A DNA stretch of 64,000 nt from Hyphomicrobiales bacterium (GTDB lineage: Bacteria; Pseudomonadota; Alphaproteobacteria; Rhizobiales; Rhizobiaceae): positions 451,870 to 515,869 of the forward strand of contig UBYX01000003.1 of NCBI GenBank assembly GCA_900469955.1, in the 5' to 3' direction. The translations under genes and the position numbers were made by a program. The notes beneath the pieces were generated by a model. It saw only the letters and a program-made list of their open reading frames with translations, made no database searches and was not told where the DNA came from. Positions 35,105-43,394 of this stretch are shown one piece after another (the stretch's first letter is position 1; each line of letters starts with the position of its first letter).

Positions 35105-36007
35105 TCAGGCGGGATCGATGACAAAGTCACCGCCCCGGCATGACTTCAGATAGTTCAGCGCATGTACCTGGCCGGTCATCTCAAGCGCGTCGCGATAGAC
35201 CGGATCGTGCCAACCCTCGATATCGATGGATCCAGCCCATCCCGCCAGACGCAGCTCGGACACGACATCTGTCCAGTTGGTGTCCCCGAACCCCGGCGTG
35301 CGCATGAAAACAAAAGGATGTTTGCCAAAAATTCCGTGTTCGCGGATAACGTCCCAGCGGATCGTCGCGTCCTTGCCGTGAACGTGGAAGATCTTCGAAG
35401 CCCATTTGCGGATCTGCGGCAGCGGCTCTATCAGATAGACCATCTGATGGCACGGCTCCCATTCAAGACCGATATGATCATCCGGCGTTTCATTGAAAAT
35501 CAATTCCCACGCATCTGGATTATGGGCGATGTTCCAGTCGCCTGTTTGCCAGTTGCCATCCATCGCGCAGTTTTCGAACGCGATCCTGATCCCTTTGTCA
35601 GCAGCGCGCTTGGCAAGCTCGCTCCATATTTCACGGTAACGCGGCAGGCTTTCCGGCAACGGCCGCCCTCTCAGCCGGCCAGTAAATCCTGCAACGCAGG
35701 TGGCCCCAAAATGATGGGCATTGTCGATGCAGTCTTTCCAACCTTGCAGGGTCTGTAGGTCTATTTCCGTTTCTTCCAATGGATTGCCGAACATGCCAAT
35801 GGTGGAAATGGTGATGTCACGGTCGCCAATGGCTTCACGGCAACGCTTGCCGAGGTCAGCTACGTCCTGCCCATTGGTCGTTTGCCAGAAGAAGGGCTGG
35901 AAGCTTTCAAAGCCGAGATCGGCTATCTGTCCGATCCGTTCAGCGGCATTACCCTTCGTCGCGCTGACCATTGTCCCAATGCGGATAGATTTGGCTGGAT
36001 TGCTCAC
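35105..36007 (-). CDS. Sugar phosphate isomerase/epimerase-like TIM barrel
   Basis: A 300-residue xylose-isomerase-like (AP endonuclease 2 family) TIM barrel. Expected metal-ligand regions are visible: GIRIAFENCAMDGNWQ (Glu), GLEWEPCHQMVY (Glu/His), IFHVHGKDATIRWD (His) and the C-terminal SIDIEGWHD (Glu). The start is GTG with GAGG upstream. Its neighbour is a Gfo/Idh/MocA dehydrogenase; this pairing is common in pathways for inositol and other cyclitols and for keto sugars. The substrate is not defined. Confidence 0.85.
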   Translation of the reverse strand: MSNPAKSIRIGTMVSATKGNAAERIGQIADLGFESFQPFFWQTTNGQDVADLGKRCREAIGDRDITISTIGMFGNPLEETEIDLQTLQGWKDCIDNAHHFGATCVAGFTGRLRGRPLPESLPRYREIWSELAKRAADKGIRIAFENCAMDGNWQTGDWNIAHNPDAWELIFNETPDDHIGLEWEPCHQMVYLIEPLPQIRKWASKIFHVHGKDATIRWDVIREHGIFGKHPFVFMRTPGFGDTNWTDVVSELRLAGWAGSIDIEGWHDPVYRDALEMTGQVHALNYLKSCRGGDFVIDPA

Positions 36008-36017
36008 GTCGAAGACC

Positions 36018-37052
36018 TCATGCTTGAATAGCGACGGGCTGGCCGGTTTTTGCGCTCTCTATAGCGCCGAACACCATGGCCAGGCTCTTGATGTTATCGA
36101 AACCGGCGGTCTCAGGCGGCCGCCCCGTTCGGATCGATTTCAGAAAGTCGGCAATCACACTGGCATGACCGTGCGTCTCTTCTTCGCGCGGTGCAGCCGG
36201 TACGTCGATGACGCGATGGCCTTTCAGGAGGCCTCGTTCATCACCTGCAACCGCAGCTTCAAAGGCGTCCTCGCCATCCCATGTGAGCATTCCCTGTGAT
36301 CCAACCAACCGCCAAAAACTCTCCCAGCTCGTCCTTCGTCCCTCCGCGCACCAAGAGCCGCGGTAGGTGAAGATCACCTCGTCGGTAAAGCGGAAAATCG
36401 CGTTTGCAGATGCTCCATGCGCATACCACGAGCCCTGGGGATTGGATTCAACACAATAGACGGATTGTGGGTGCCTTCCGCTTACAAAACGCGCAGCGTC
36501 AAATGTGTGGATTGCCATATCGAGGAGCAGCACATTGTCCATGGCCTCTCGAAACCCGCCGAAGTGAGGCGCCAGGAAGAAATCGCAGTGGATGGCAGTT
36601 AAGTCACCCAGGGCTCCGCTTTCGACGAAGCGCTGCATCCGGCGCACGCCCGAGATGAAGCGGCGGTTCTGCACCACCGCATGTAGGCGCCCAGCCTCCC
36701 CGGCCAGCCGAACGAGTAGTCGGGCCTCTTCGAGAGATGCGGCCATCGGCTTTTCGCTAAGCACGTGGCAGCCATGTTTTAGGCCAGCAGCCACAACAGC
36801 CTGCCGCGCGGCCGGTATTACCACGTCGAAAAGAATATCAGCCTTGGTTAACGCAAGCACCGCATCAAGATCATTTCCAATCTCGACATCGTTCAGGCCA
36901 AAGGTCTCGGCGAGCGATAGGGCGACGGCGATATCAAGGTCAACGAGACCGACGATCGTAACTGAGGTCGCCAAGTCGGGCTGCGATGCAAGCGCTCGCA
37001 GCCACCCGTGCGCCATGGCGCCACATCCGCATAACACGGCCTTTAGTGTCAC
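36018..37052 (-). CDS. Gfo/Idh/MocA-family oxidoreductase
   Basis: A 344-residue NAD(P)-dependent sugar dehydrogenase-like protein. The Rossmann motif is AVLCGCGAMAHGWLRAL at the N-terminus and the family EKP motif is CHVLSEKPMAASLEEARLL (about 95-113). The C-terminal alpha/beta domain contains the usual beta-sheet. The start is GTG 37052, with GGAGG seven bases before. It is the first gene of the leftward operon, close to a LacI gene and a perfect palindrome. Confidence 0.88.
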   Translation of the reverse strand: MTLKAVLCGCGAMAHGWLRALASQPDLATSVTIVGLVDLDIAVALSLAETFGLNDVEIGNDLDAVLALTKADILFDVVIPAARQAVVAAGLKHGCHVLSEKPMAASLEEARLLVRLAGEAGRLHAVVQNRRFISGVRRMQRFVESGALGDLTAIHCDFFLAPHFGGFREAMDNVLLLDMAIHTFDAARFVSGRHPQSVYCVESNPQGSWYAHGASANAIFRFTDEVIFTYRGSWCAEGRRTSWESFWRLVGSQGMLTWDGEDAFEAAVAGDERGLLKGHRVIDVPAAPREEETHGHASVIADFLKSIRTGRPPETAGFDNIKSLAMVFGAIESAKTGQPVAIQA

Positions 37053-37096
37053 GAAACATCCTCCTGCTAACGGCGTCGATGCTCCTTCACCAACTC

Positions 37097-37110
37097 CGTA
37101 AACGTTTACG
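37097..37110. promoter_or_regulatory. LacI-type operator, perfect 14-bp palindrome
   Basis: CGTAAACGTTTACG is a perfect palindrome with a central CG, the classical shape of a LacI-family operator. It lies 45 bases upstream of the leftward dehydrogenase start and 71 bases upstream of the rightward lacI ATG, in the shared 128-base divergent region. Binding by the adjacent regulator is inferred. Confidence 0.72.
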
Positions 37111-37180
37111 ATCGTAGTTGCAGATTTGGCTCTGTGTCAATAGGGTCGCAAAAACGATTACCATCTTGCGGGACAGAGCG

Positions 37181-38197
37181 ATGAAGGGCATTCGCCAGCT
37201 GGCAGAACATCTGGACGTTTCGATTGGCACGGTGTCACGCGCCCTTAATGGCAAGCCAGACGTTAACGAGGAAACCCGCCGGCGCGTTTTGGAGGCCGCT
37301 GAAAAGCTGGGCTACGTCGCCAACCAGTCAGGTCGTGCCTTGCGCAAAGGCGCAACAGGGGTGATCGGTTTCATGATGCAGACAGGGCGCGAAATTACCG
37401 GCCAAGGCGACACCTTCTTCATGAGTGTCTTTGACGGCGTTCAGGCGGTCCTTGCGCGACACAAGCTCGACCTTGTCGCGCTATTGTGTTCATCGGAAGA
37501 GGATCCGGATGATTATCTAAGACGCATGGTCGCACGCGGGTTCGCAGACGGGATCATATTGTCGGCAACGCGGCGTCACGACCCCCGTTTCGAATTCCTC
37601 GCGCGCCACCACATTCCCTTCGTCACCTTGGGTCGTAGCCTGACGGACGTCGGTCAGCCTTGGATCGATCTTGATTTCGAGGCAATGGCGGAGCAATCAG
37701 TCGAGCGCTTGGTCGGCGCGGGTCATCGGGAAATCGGGTTTGTGTGGCCGCACGGCGATCTCAATCTCGGCTACGTCTTCATCGAAAGGTGCCGCCAGGC
37801 CCTTGCCCGTTTTGGGTTGACCCTCTCAGAGCACAACATCTTCCGGACAACTCCGAGCGAAATGGGAGGTTATAGGGTGGCTCGAGAAATCAGTTCGGTC
37901 GAGCGCCCGCCGACTGCTCTCATCCTGGTCAATGAGACGCTGGTGACGGGTCTTTACCGCGGACTGCAGGAAGTGGGCCTGGAGCCGGGTCGCGATATCG
38001 CCATCATCGGCAGACAAAGCCCACAAGCGCGTTTTTTGTCTCCCAGCCTGACGGGGTTCGACTTGTCGCTTCGCGATCTGGGGGTTGCGCTTGCCGAAGG
38101 GCTATTGTCCACCATGACCACCTATGCCGAGCGTTATCCGAAGGCTGCACGCCAAAAGCTGTGGCCCATGACGCTGATCGAAGGCGAAAGTGGTTGA
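37181..38197 (+). CDS. LacI-family transcriptional regulator
   Basis: A 338-residue LacI/GalR regulator. The helix-turn-helix is IRQLAEHLDVSIGTVSRALNGKPDV (about 4-28) with hinge helix NQSGRALRKG, then the effector-binding domain. ATG 37181 is chosen because the helix begins right after it; the open frame extends upstream to 37118 without family sequence. It is divergent from the Gfo/Idh-led sugar operon and should repress it through the palindrome at 37097-37110. Confidence 0.92.
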   Translation: MKGIRQLAEHLDVSIGTVSRALNGKPDVNEETRRRVLEAAEKLGYVANQSGRALRKGATGVIGFMMQTGREITGQGDTFFMSVFDGVQAVLARHKLDLVALLCSSEEDPDDYLRRMVARGFADGIILSATRRHDPRFEFLARHHIPFVTLGRSLTDVGQPWIDLDFEAMAEQSVERLVGAGHREIGFVWPHGDLNLGYVFIERCRQALARFGLTLSEHNIFRTTPSEMGGYRVAREISSVERPPTALILVNETLVTGLYRGLQEVGLEPGRDIAIIGRQSPQARFLSPSLTGFDLSLRDLGVALAEGLLSTMTTYAERYPKAARQKLWPMTLIEGESG

Positions 38198-38271
38198 GCA
38201 CAAACAGACGCTTGCCTCACTTCGAGCTTGCGGGGCAGCGTTCTCCCGAGACTGGAACCGCCATTCCGTTT

Positions 38272-39369
38272 TCAGATGACGCCCCACGCCCGGAACCTCC
38301 CCCTGCCCGTCAGCTCGCGCAGCGAAAGTTCGGCCGCGATCTTCAACGCACCCTGGGGGGTGATACAGAGCGCTTCAGCAATCATGCCGGCCGAGACCAT
38401 TGGTGTGGACAGGACAAGATCGATCAGCTGTGGAAGCTTCGATGATTGTCGTTTGCCGGCGGTCCGATGTTGCATCTGCTGTTTTGCCAGAAGCAGCCGA
38501 TCGTGCTCCTTCAATCCCAATTCAGCCGCAAGCGAAATCGCGTCAAGAAACGCCTTCAACCGGGTATCTCGGTCCCGGTCTGCACGACGCTCGCGCGCGA
38601 TCTGCTTTAGCCCGAGATTGATTGTTGCCAAATGTGCGTTTGTTGCTCCAACCTGCCGTAAGAACGCGGCAGGCAACTGTCGGCCAAGCCACGGCGCATG
38701 CTGAAACACTTGCAGGAAATTCCAGGCATCCAGAAGCAAGGCGGCCCTTAGCAATGGCGGCAGGCCTTCCGTCTCCTGGGCGACGGCTTGCCACTCCTCA
38801 AGGCGCTCGTCCTCGTCCCAATCCGGCTCGTAGACCAGCGGATCCCGATCGCGCCGCAGCTGGGGCTCAGCCATCCTGGCTTCAGCAAGTAAAAGCTCGC
38901 TCCGTGCTAAAACCGCATCGATGGCAGCAAAATGGGCGGCGAGTGGGTCGTCGTCCTCCCCTTCCTCCGATGGAGACCCGGAAGTCGGAGCGGAGGCTGC
39001 TTCGTCGTTTCTTGTCCCTTCCCTTCCCCTTCCCTTCAGGCTGCGCAAGCCTTCTATGCTCAGAGCCCATTGGGGCGGATTGGACAGGATACGCCGGCGG
39101 GTGCGAAGCACGTCATGGGCGATGGTGAGTTCGTGTGTAGGGGTGCGGACACTCATGCCGGCGTCGTACAGGACCAGGTCCTCAAGATGGATCAGCTCCC
39201 CATCGACCCACAAAGAGGCACATGCTTCGGAAAAATGAGAGCGTGCCAACCAACCCGCTCCAAGCGGCGAACGGCCTACCCGCTCGTCCAACCTGGCAAG
39301 TGCCGACGTTGCTGCCGCCAACGGTAAAAGCAGGCTCTGGAGCGGTAATTTTGAAAGTTCGTAACGCAT
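38272..39369 (-). CDS. RHE_PE00001-type plasmid protein (DUF1612, HTH)
   Basis: A 365-residue protein matching the rhizobial plasmid family with DUF1612 and a C-terminal helix-turn-helix, often found next to repABC. The N-terminal part (about 1-110) is hydrophobic-rich but not membrane-like (LPLQSLLLPLAAATSALARLDERVGRSPLGAGWLARSHF). An acidic linker lies at about 125-150 (EEGEDDDPL), then an alpha-helical middle and a C-terminal winged-helix-like end (LVLSTPMVSAGMIAEALCITPQGALKIAAELSLRELTGRGRFRAWGVI). Its biochemical role is not known; a DNA-binding or partition-accessory role is possible. It lies about 1.6 kb upstream of repA, in the opposite direction. Confidence 0.8.
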   Translation of the reverse strand: MRYELSKLPLQSLLLPLAAATSALARLDERVGRSPLGAGWLARSHFSEACASLWVDGELIHLEDLVLYDAGMSVRTPTHELTIAHDVLRTRRRILSNPPQWALSIEGLRSLKGRGREGTRNDEAASAPTSGSPSEEGEDDDPLAAHFAAIDAVLARSELLLAEARMAEPQLRRDRDPLVYEPDWDEDERLEEWQAVAQETEGLPPLLRAALLLDAWNFLQVFQHAPWLGRQLPAAFLRQVGATNAHLATINLGLKQIARERRADRDRDTRLKAFLDAISLAAELGLKEHDRLLLAKQQMQHRTAGKRQSSKLPQLIDLVLSTPMVSAGMIAEALCITPQGALKIAAELSLRELTGRGRFRAWGVI

Positions 39370-40701
39370 TGAAAAAGCGTTATCTGATTTGCCTCTTGAA
39401 AGCTATAAGGCCGTTTAGTTTCAGCACTAACCGTTAACCATATTGCGCTCTGTTCAGGAGGCGGCGGGCGGTTTGGCCCTAATCCGAGCGGGGTAACGAG
39501 AAAAACCCGGTCTGACGCGCAGATCGCGAATCGTAGGCCTCATAATACCCCCGCCGACCGATCCTGGCTAGTCAATCAGGGCGTCGGGGTACCAATCGCC
39601 AACCCCTATTGATGACCTTTCGAGACCATGAGCAAGCCGGCGTCAACATCAGTTTCTCCATGGATACACTCCTTGGCTCCTGGCCCGATCGCCGTAGCGG
39701 TAAAGTTTGACCTGCTCCTATGCGGCAAGCCTGATACGAGGCCTTAAGCCGTTTGGGGATCCTGGACGACATTGGCCCCTCGCCTGCCCCGTGCCGTCAG
39801 GCGCAATGAGACCTGTCGCTAAAGTTCAGCAAATGCCGAACAGTGGCGATCAAAGTAGATCGACGGCGCCCCGCCTCCGGCAAAAAGAAACGCAACCACG
39901 CCAAGGACAATTGTCGAAACCGTAGGACCGGGCAACGGAAACCAAGGGCGCTTCAAAAACATACGAGCATAGATGCCCGAAGCGGAAGTGTCCGGGCGTA
40001 TGGGGATTGTAAAAGTGGGCGAATGCCGTCGCCCCGTTGCCGCTCCGACACTATGCACAGCCCCATCGCTTGGGCTGGATTGTTGCGGCTTGCGCTCGTA
40101 GCCACGTTAGCGCAGAGGCATCTGCAGCAGGCACGACTAGAATCTTAGGTCGATTGCGTTCGGCTCTATGCCCATGCCACTATTGATCTCGTAGCTTGGA
40201 GACGGCGAACGAATGCCCGAAGAGGTGTCTGCGCGCTTATCAAGGAATCCGCCAACCCCACAGAAAGGGCCTGGGACCCGGATGCCGAAATCAGCCAATC
40301 GGCGCTGGTCGCCGCGGCATCGGGCCGGAAACGGTGGCAGGTTTTGGCCTTGGGGATTCGACCGGGGAGCCACTTGGCCGATTTCAGACCCAACCGCCGC
40401 GACCGCCCCTCACGAACCTATTGAACACACACCCCTCCACCTTGCCCGCACGAGGCTCCCTTGGTCACCACGCAACCGGAAACTGCGCATTACGAGCCGA
40501 CGCAGGCGCCGTTTCTTAGAGGCTTGACACGCAGCCATAGCGAAGGACCCGCCTGCGCGCTGTCGTTCCGGCAAACGTGGACGCCTCAGCTTTTCGCGAA
40601 TACCAATCCCACTCTTTCAAGTTCGACCGAACAAGCGAAAGCCTCTATCCCGACCGTCTTCAATACGAGCGACCGACAGCGCGTCCCGCGGATGAACCGA
40701 A

Positions 40702-40717
40702 GTTAGCCGCGGCTAAC
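40702..40717. promoter_or_regulatory. parS: parS partition site 1
   Basis: GTTAGCCGCGGCTAAC is a perfect 16-bp palindrome that fits the repABC parS consensus GTT-N4-GC-N4-AAC. It lies 277 bases upstream of the repA ATG. RepB would bind here for segregation; this is established for repABC plasmids. Confidence 0.87.
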
Positions 40718-40846
40718 TGGCAGTCGAGAATAAAAACCATGGGCGCTAAGTGCTGGCTTGGATGCGATCGAGGGGGATCTATCCGTGGGCCGGCGAATCT
40801 GACAATCCTACGATCGCCGCACCCGATCCGCCGCAATCGCAGGCCA

Positions 40847-40862
40847 GTTAGCCGCGGCTAAC
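40847..40862. promoter_or_regulatory. parS: parS partition site 2
   Basis: An exact second copy of GTTAGCCGCGGCTAAC, 145 bases downstream of the first and 132 bases upstream of the repA ATG. Two identical copies make chance unlikely. Confidence 0.87.
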
Positions 40863-40994
40863 TGCCGATCCAGTTAAGGCCCGTTAACCAAAAAACCCTT
40901 GCCAAATCGACAGAATCGGGTCTCTTTCATCAACTGCGGTAAAAATCGTCTTCCTCGCCCAAAACCGTAGTTTTAAAAATTAGGCGCTCAAGTA

Positions 40995-42209
40995 ATGAAG
41001 CAAGCTGTTGAAAAGAGCCTCGTCCCTCCGGTGGCGGACCTCAAGGGACTTATCCAGCACCATTCCGCTGCGCTATCCGCGCAGTTGCAGGCGCACCACC
41101 TGGCCGTCTTTCCGCCGAACGCGGAAAAGACGATCCGCAATTTCACTCCTGCTGAGACTGCACGGATGATTGGCATCGGCGAGGGCTACCTACGCCAGGT
41201 CGCCGCTGAAATGCCGGAACTTGCCGCCAGCCAAACCGGCGGTCGCCGAAGCTACTCAGCTGAAGATATCCGGGCATTGCGCGTTCATCTTGACCAAGGC
41301 AGCAGAGGAGGGCGCCGGTACCTGCCTCACCGCCGCGGCGATGAAGCGCTCCAAGTTGTTGCCGTCATGAATTTCAAAGGCGGCTCCGGCAAGACGACAA
41401 CCTCGGCCCATATGGCCCAGTATCTCGCTTTAAGGGGCTACCGTGTCCTCGCAATAGACCTCGATCCGCAAGCAAGCCTTTCGGCCCTTTTTGGCCACCA
41501 GCCGGAGATCGACGTGGGTCCGAACGAAACGCTTTACGGCGCAATTCGATATGATGAGGAACGCCGTCCGATCGCCGAAATCGTCAGAGCAACCTACATC
41601 CCCGATCTGCACCTTATCCCAGGCAACCTCGAACTCATGGAGTTTGAGCACGAGACCCCCCGCGCACTGATGAAGCGGCAAGTCGGCGACACTTTGTTTT
41701 TCGCAAGAATTGGGCAGGCTCTCGCCCAGGCGCAAAATCTTTATGATGTCGTCGTGATCGATTGCCCACCACAGCTTGGCTATCTCACGCTTTCAGCTCT
41801 GACCGCGGCTACATCCGTGCTTGTAACGGTGCATCCGCAGATGCTCGATGTCATGTCGATGAACCAGTTTCTGGCAATGACCGGCGATCTCCTTGAAGAG
41901 ATCAGCAATGCCGGCGCTCGCTCCGACTATAACTGGATGCGCTATCTCGTAACCCGTTTCGAGCCAAGCGATGGGCCTCAAAACCAGATGGTCGCATTCT
42001 TGCGCTCCATATTCGGAGAGCACGTCCTGATCCATCCCATGTTGAAAAGCACCGCCGTCTCCGATGCCGGGCTTACCAACAACACACTGTTTGAAGTAGA
42101 GCGAGGCCAGTTTACGCGCTCAACATATGATCGCGCACTTGAAGCCATGAACAACGTCAACGCCGAAATCGAGACTCTGATCAAGAAAGCGTGGGGGAGG
42201 GCCGCATGA
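40995..42209 (+). CDS. repA: RepA, plasmid partition ATPase
   Basis: A 404-residue ParA-type ATPase of the repABC family. The N-terminus has a helix-turn-helix (FTPAETARMIGIGEGYLRQVAAE, about 53-75). The ATPase domain starts with the deviant Walker A FKGGSGKTTTSAHMAQYL (about 125-142), followed by the A' motif VLAIDLDPQASLS and Walker B VVIDCPPQLGYL. Known roles are partition with RepB and parS, and autorepression of the operon. It overlaps repB by 4 bases. Two parS sites lie within 300 bases upstream; I could not identify a clean promoter by eye. Confidence 0.97.
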   Translation: MKQAVEKSLVPPVADLKGLIQHHSAALSAQLQAHHLAVFPPNAEKTIRNFTPAETARMIGIGEGYLRQVAAEMPELAASQTGGRRSYSAEDIRALRVHLDQGSRGGRRYLPHRRGDEALQVVAVMNFKGGSGKTTTSAHMAQYLALRGYRVLAIDLDPQASLSALFGHQPEIDVGPNETLYGAIRYDEERRPIAEIVRATYIPDLHLIPGNLELMEFEHETPRALMKRQVGDTLFFARIGQALAQAQNLYDVVVIDCPPQLGYLTLSALTAATSVLVTVHPQMLDVMSMNQFLAMTGDLLEEISNAGARSDYNWMRYLVTRFEPSDGPQNQMVAFLRSIFGEHVLIHPMLKSTAVSDAGLTNNTLFEVERGQFTRSTYDRALEAMNNVNAEIETLIKKAWGRAA

Positions 42210-43213
42210 GCAGAAAAGACGTCTTCGCCAATCTGCAGCCCGCAGCTCCAGCCCAGCCGGAGATTCGCCCGTCCAAGAACCGTCTCCGGCCGATCCTCGG
42301 TTCCCCGGAGTTGCTGGACGACGGGTCACGTTCGCCGGTAGGCGCAATCGGCAAGTCTCTAAATGAAGTGAACGACCGCAATCGCAGGGCCGAAGAGATC
42401 GAGCGGCGACTGTCGCAAGGTCATGCCGTTATCTCCCTGGATACCGCCGATATCGACCCCTCTTTCATTCCTGACCGCATGCCTGGAGCCAAGGAAGCTC
42501 ATGACCGGCTCGTGGCATCGATCCGTGAACAGGGCCAACAGGTACCAATCCTGGTCCGACCGCACCCGGAAATTCCTGGACGCTATCAGGTCGCATTCGG
42601 CCACCGGCGCCTACGCGCAATCACCGAACTTGGCCTACAGATCAACGCCGTTGTCCGTGAATTGACAGACGAACAGCTAGTCGTTGCTCAAGGTCAGGAA
42701 AACAACGAACGCCAGGACCTCACCTATATCGAAAAAGCCAGGTTTGCGCAGCGATTGCAGCAACGCTTTCCCCGCGATGTCATCATGGCGGCGATGTCCC
42801 TTTATAAAAGCGACTTGTCCAACATGCTTTCGGTGATCTCACGCATTCCAAGCGATCTTATAGATGCTATCGGCCCCGCACCCTCGGTCGGGCGGCGTAG
42901 CTGGATGGAACTCGCAGACCTCTTGTCCAGTGACAAGGTCATCGAGCGAGCAAGTTCCTTCCTGGAGAGATCCGACATCGCCGAGCGAGAATCTGAAGAG
43001 CGGTTCAAGGCGTTGATCGAGTATCTGAAGCCACGCCCGCAAAAAGCAAAGTCGGATGTCTGGTCCACCGGCACCGGCGCCCGTCTAGCAAAGGTCACTC
43101 ACAACGACACTCGGGTCGAGATCCAGATCGATCGCAGGGAAGCGCCGGAATTTGCCGCTTTCGTACTCGATCGACTCAAATCCCTGTTCGAAGAGCACCG
43201 CTCCAAGAACTGA
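42206..43213 (+). CDS. repB: RepB, parS-binding partition protein
   Basis: A 335-residue ParB-type protein. The ParB N-domain includes IDPSFIPDRMP, EQGQQVPILVRPH and the characteristic GHRRLRAI motif (about 120-140); a helix-turn-helix region (RQDLTYIEKARFAQRLQQRF to LYKSDLSNMLSVISRIP) follows, and a C-terminal dimerisation part. ATG 42206 is preferred since it overlaps the repA stop (ATGA) and begins MSRKDVFANLQ, the usual RepB start. Partner: parS at 40702 and 40847. Confidence 0.97.
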   Translation: MSRKDVFANLQPAAPAQPEIRPSKNRLRPILGSPELLDDGSRSPVGAIGKSLNEVNDRNRRAEEIERRLSQGHAVISLDTADIDPSFIPDRMPGAKEAHDRLVASIREQGQQVPILVRPHPEIPGRYQVAFGHRRLRAITELGLQINAVVRELTDEQLVVAQGQENNERQDLTYIEKARFAQRLQQRFPRDVIMAAMSLYKSDLSNMLSVISRIPSDLIDAIGPAPSVGRRSWMELADLLSSDKVIERASSFLERSDIAERESEERFKALIEYLKPRPQKAKSDVWSTGTGARLAKVTHNDTRVEIQIDRREAPEFAAFVLDRLKSLFEEHRSKN

Positions 43214-43249
43214 GCCAACGGAAACATAAGCAGGAGCACCCCGCAAAAG

Positions 43250-43286
43250 AAAAAAGCCCCCGAACGTTACCGTCACGGAAGCTTTC
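43250..43286 (-). terminator. ctRNA intrinsic terminator
   Basis: The minus strand reads GCTTCCG-TG-ACG-GTAA-CGT-T-CGGGGGC followed by TTTTTTC. The hairpin has a 7-bp outer stem with two G-U pairs, an internal loop, a 3-bp inner stem and a GNRA-type loop, then a U-run. Confidence 0.75.
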
Positions 43287-43301
43287 CTCGTAGTCTCGAC
43301 A
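43250..43301 (-). ncRNA. ctRNA, antisense RNA controlling repC
   Basis: The 181-base repB-repC gap contains, on the minus strand, a sigma-70 promoter with perfect -35 TTGACA (43331-43336), 17-base spacer and weak -10 GATTCT (43308-43313). About 50 bases later comes an intrinsic terminator hairpin: stem GCTTCCG/CGGGGGC with an inner ACG/CGT helix capped by a GTAA tetraloop, then TTTTTT. Size, position and antisense orientation match the known repABC ctRNA that lowers repC expression and determines incompatibility. The exact 5' end is estimated from the promoter. Confidence 0.82.
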
Positions 43302-43307
43302 GCTTCG

Positions 43308-43336
43308 AGAATCGCATTTCCGAGAATCACTGTCAA
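43308..43336 (-). promoter_or_regulatory. ctRNA promoter
   Basis: TTGACA, 17 bases, then GATTCT, read on the minus strand. The -35 is perfect and the -10 matches the consensus at three of six positions. It drives the antisense RNA just described; transcription should begin near 43301. Confidence 0.7.
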
Positions 43337-43394
43337 GAGTTTTGGCGCCTTTCGGGCGGGTGGATTTCTTTTGCCTAAACCAAGGTGAAGGCAA

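Larger units (their letters stand above)
39370..40994. other. Gene-poor region upstream of repA
   Basis: About 1.6 kb without a convincing gene. Short open frames on both strands have no recognisable domains and no good ribosome sites. The right end holds two exact parS palindromes. A degenerate third copy (GTTAAGGCCCGTTAAC, 40873-40888) lies 11 bases after the second and departs from the central GC. The left end contains GTTAACC runs. A minus-strand frame ending GVGDWYPDALID just before a stop near 39570 may be an old gene tail, but I cannot name it. Confidence 0.5.

Noticed and set aside
39819..40058. 79-codon minus-strand frame with a hydrophobic segment (STIVLGVVAFLFAGGG)
   Set aside because: No ribosome site, no recognised homology and inconsistent codon use. 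A possible small membrane protein but not supportable.
40873..40888. GTTAAGGCCCGTTAAC as a third parS
   Set aside because: It keeps the GTT and AAC ends but lacks the central GC required by the consensus; noted only as a degenerate relative.
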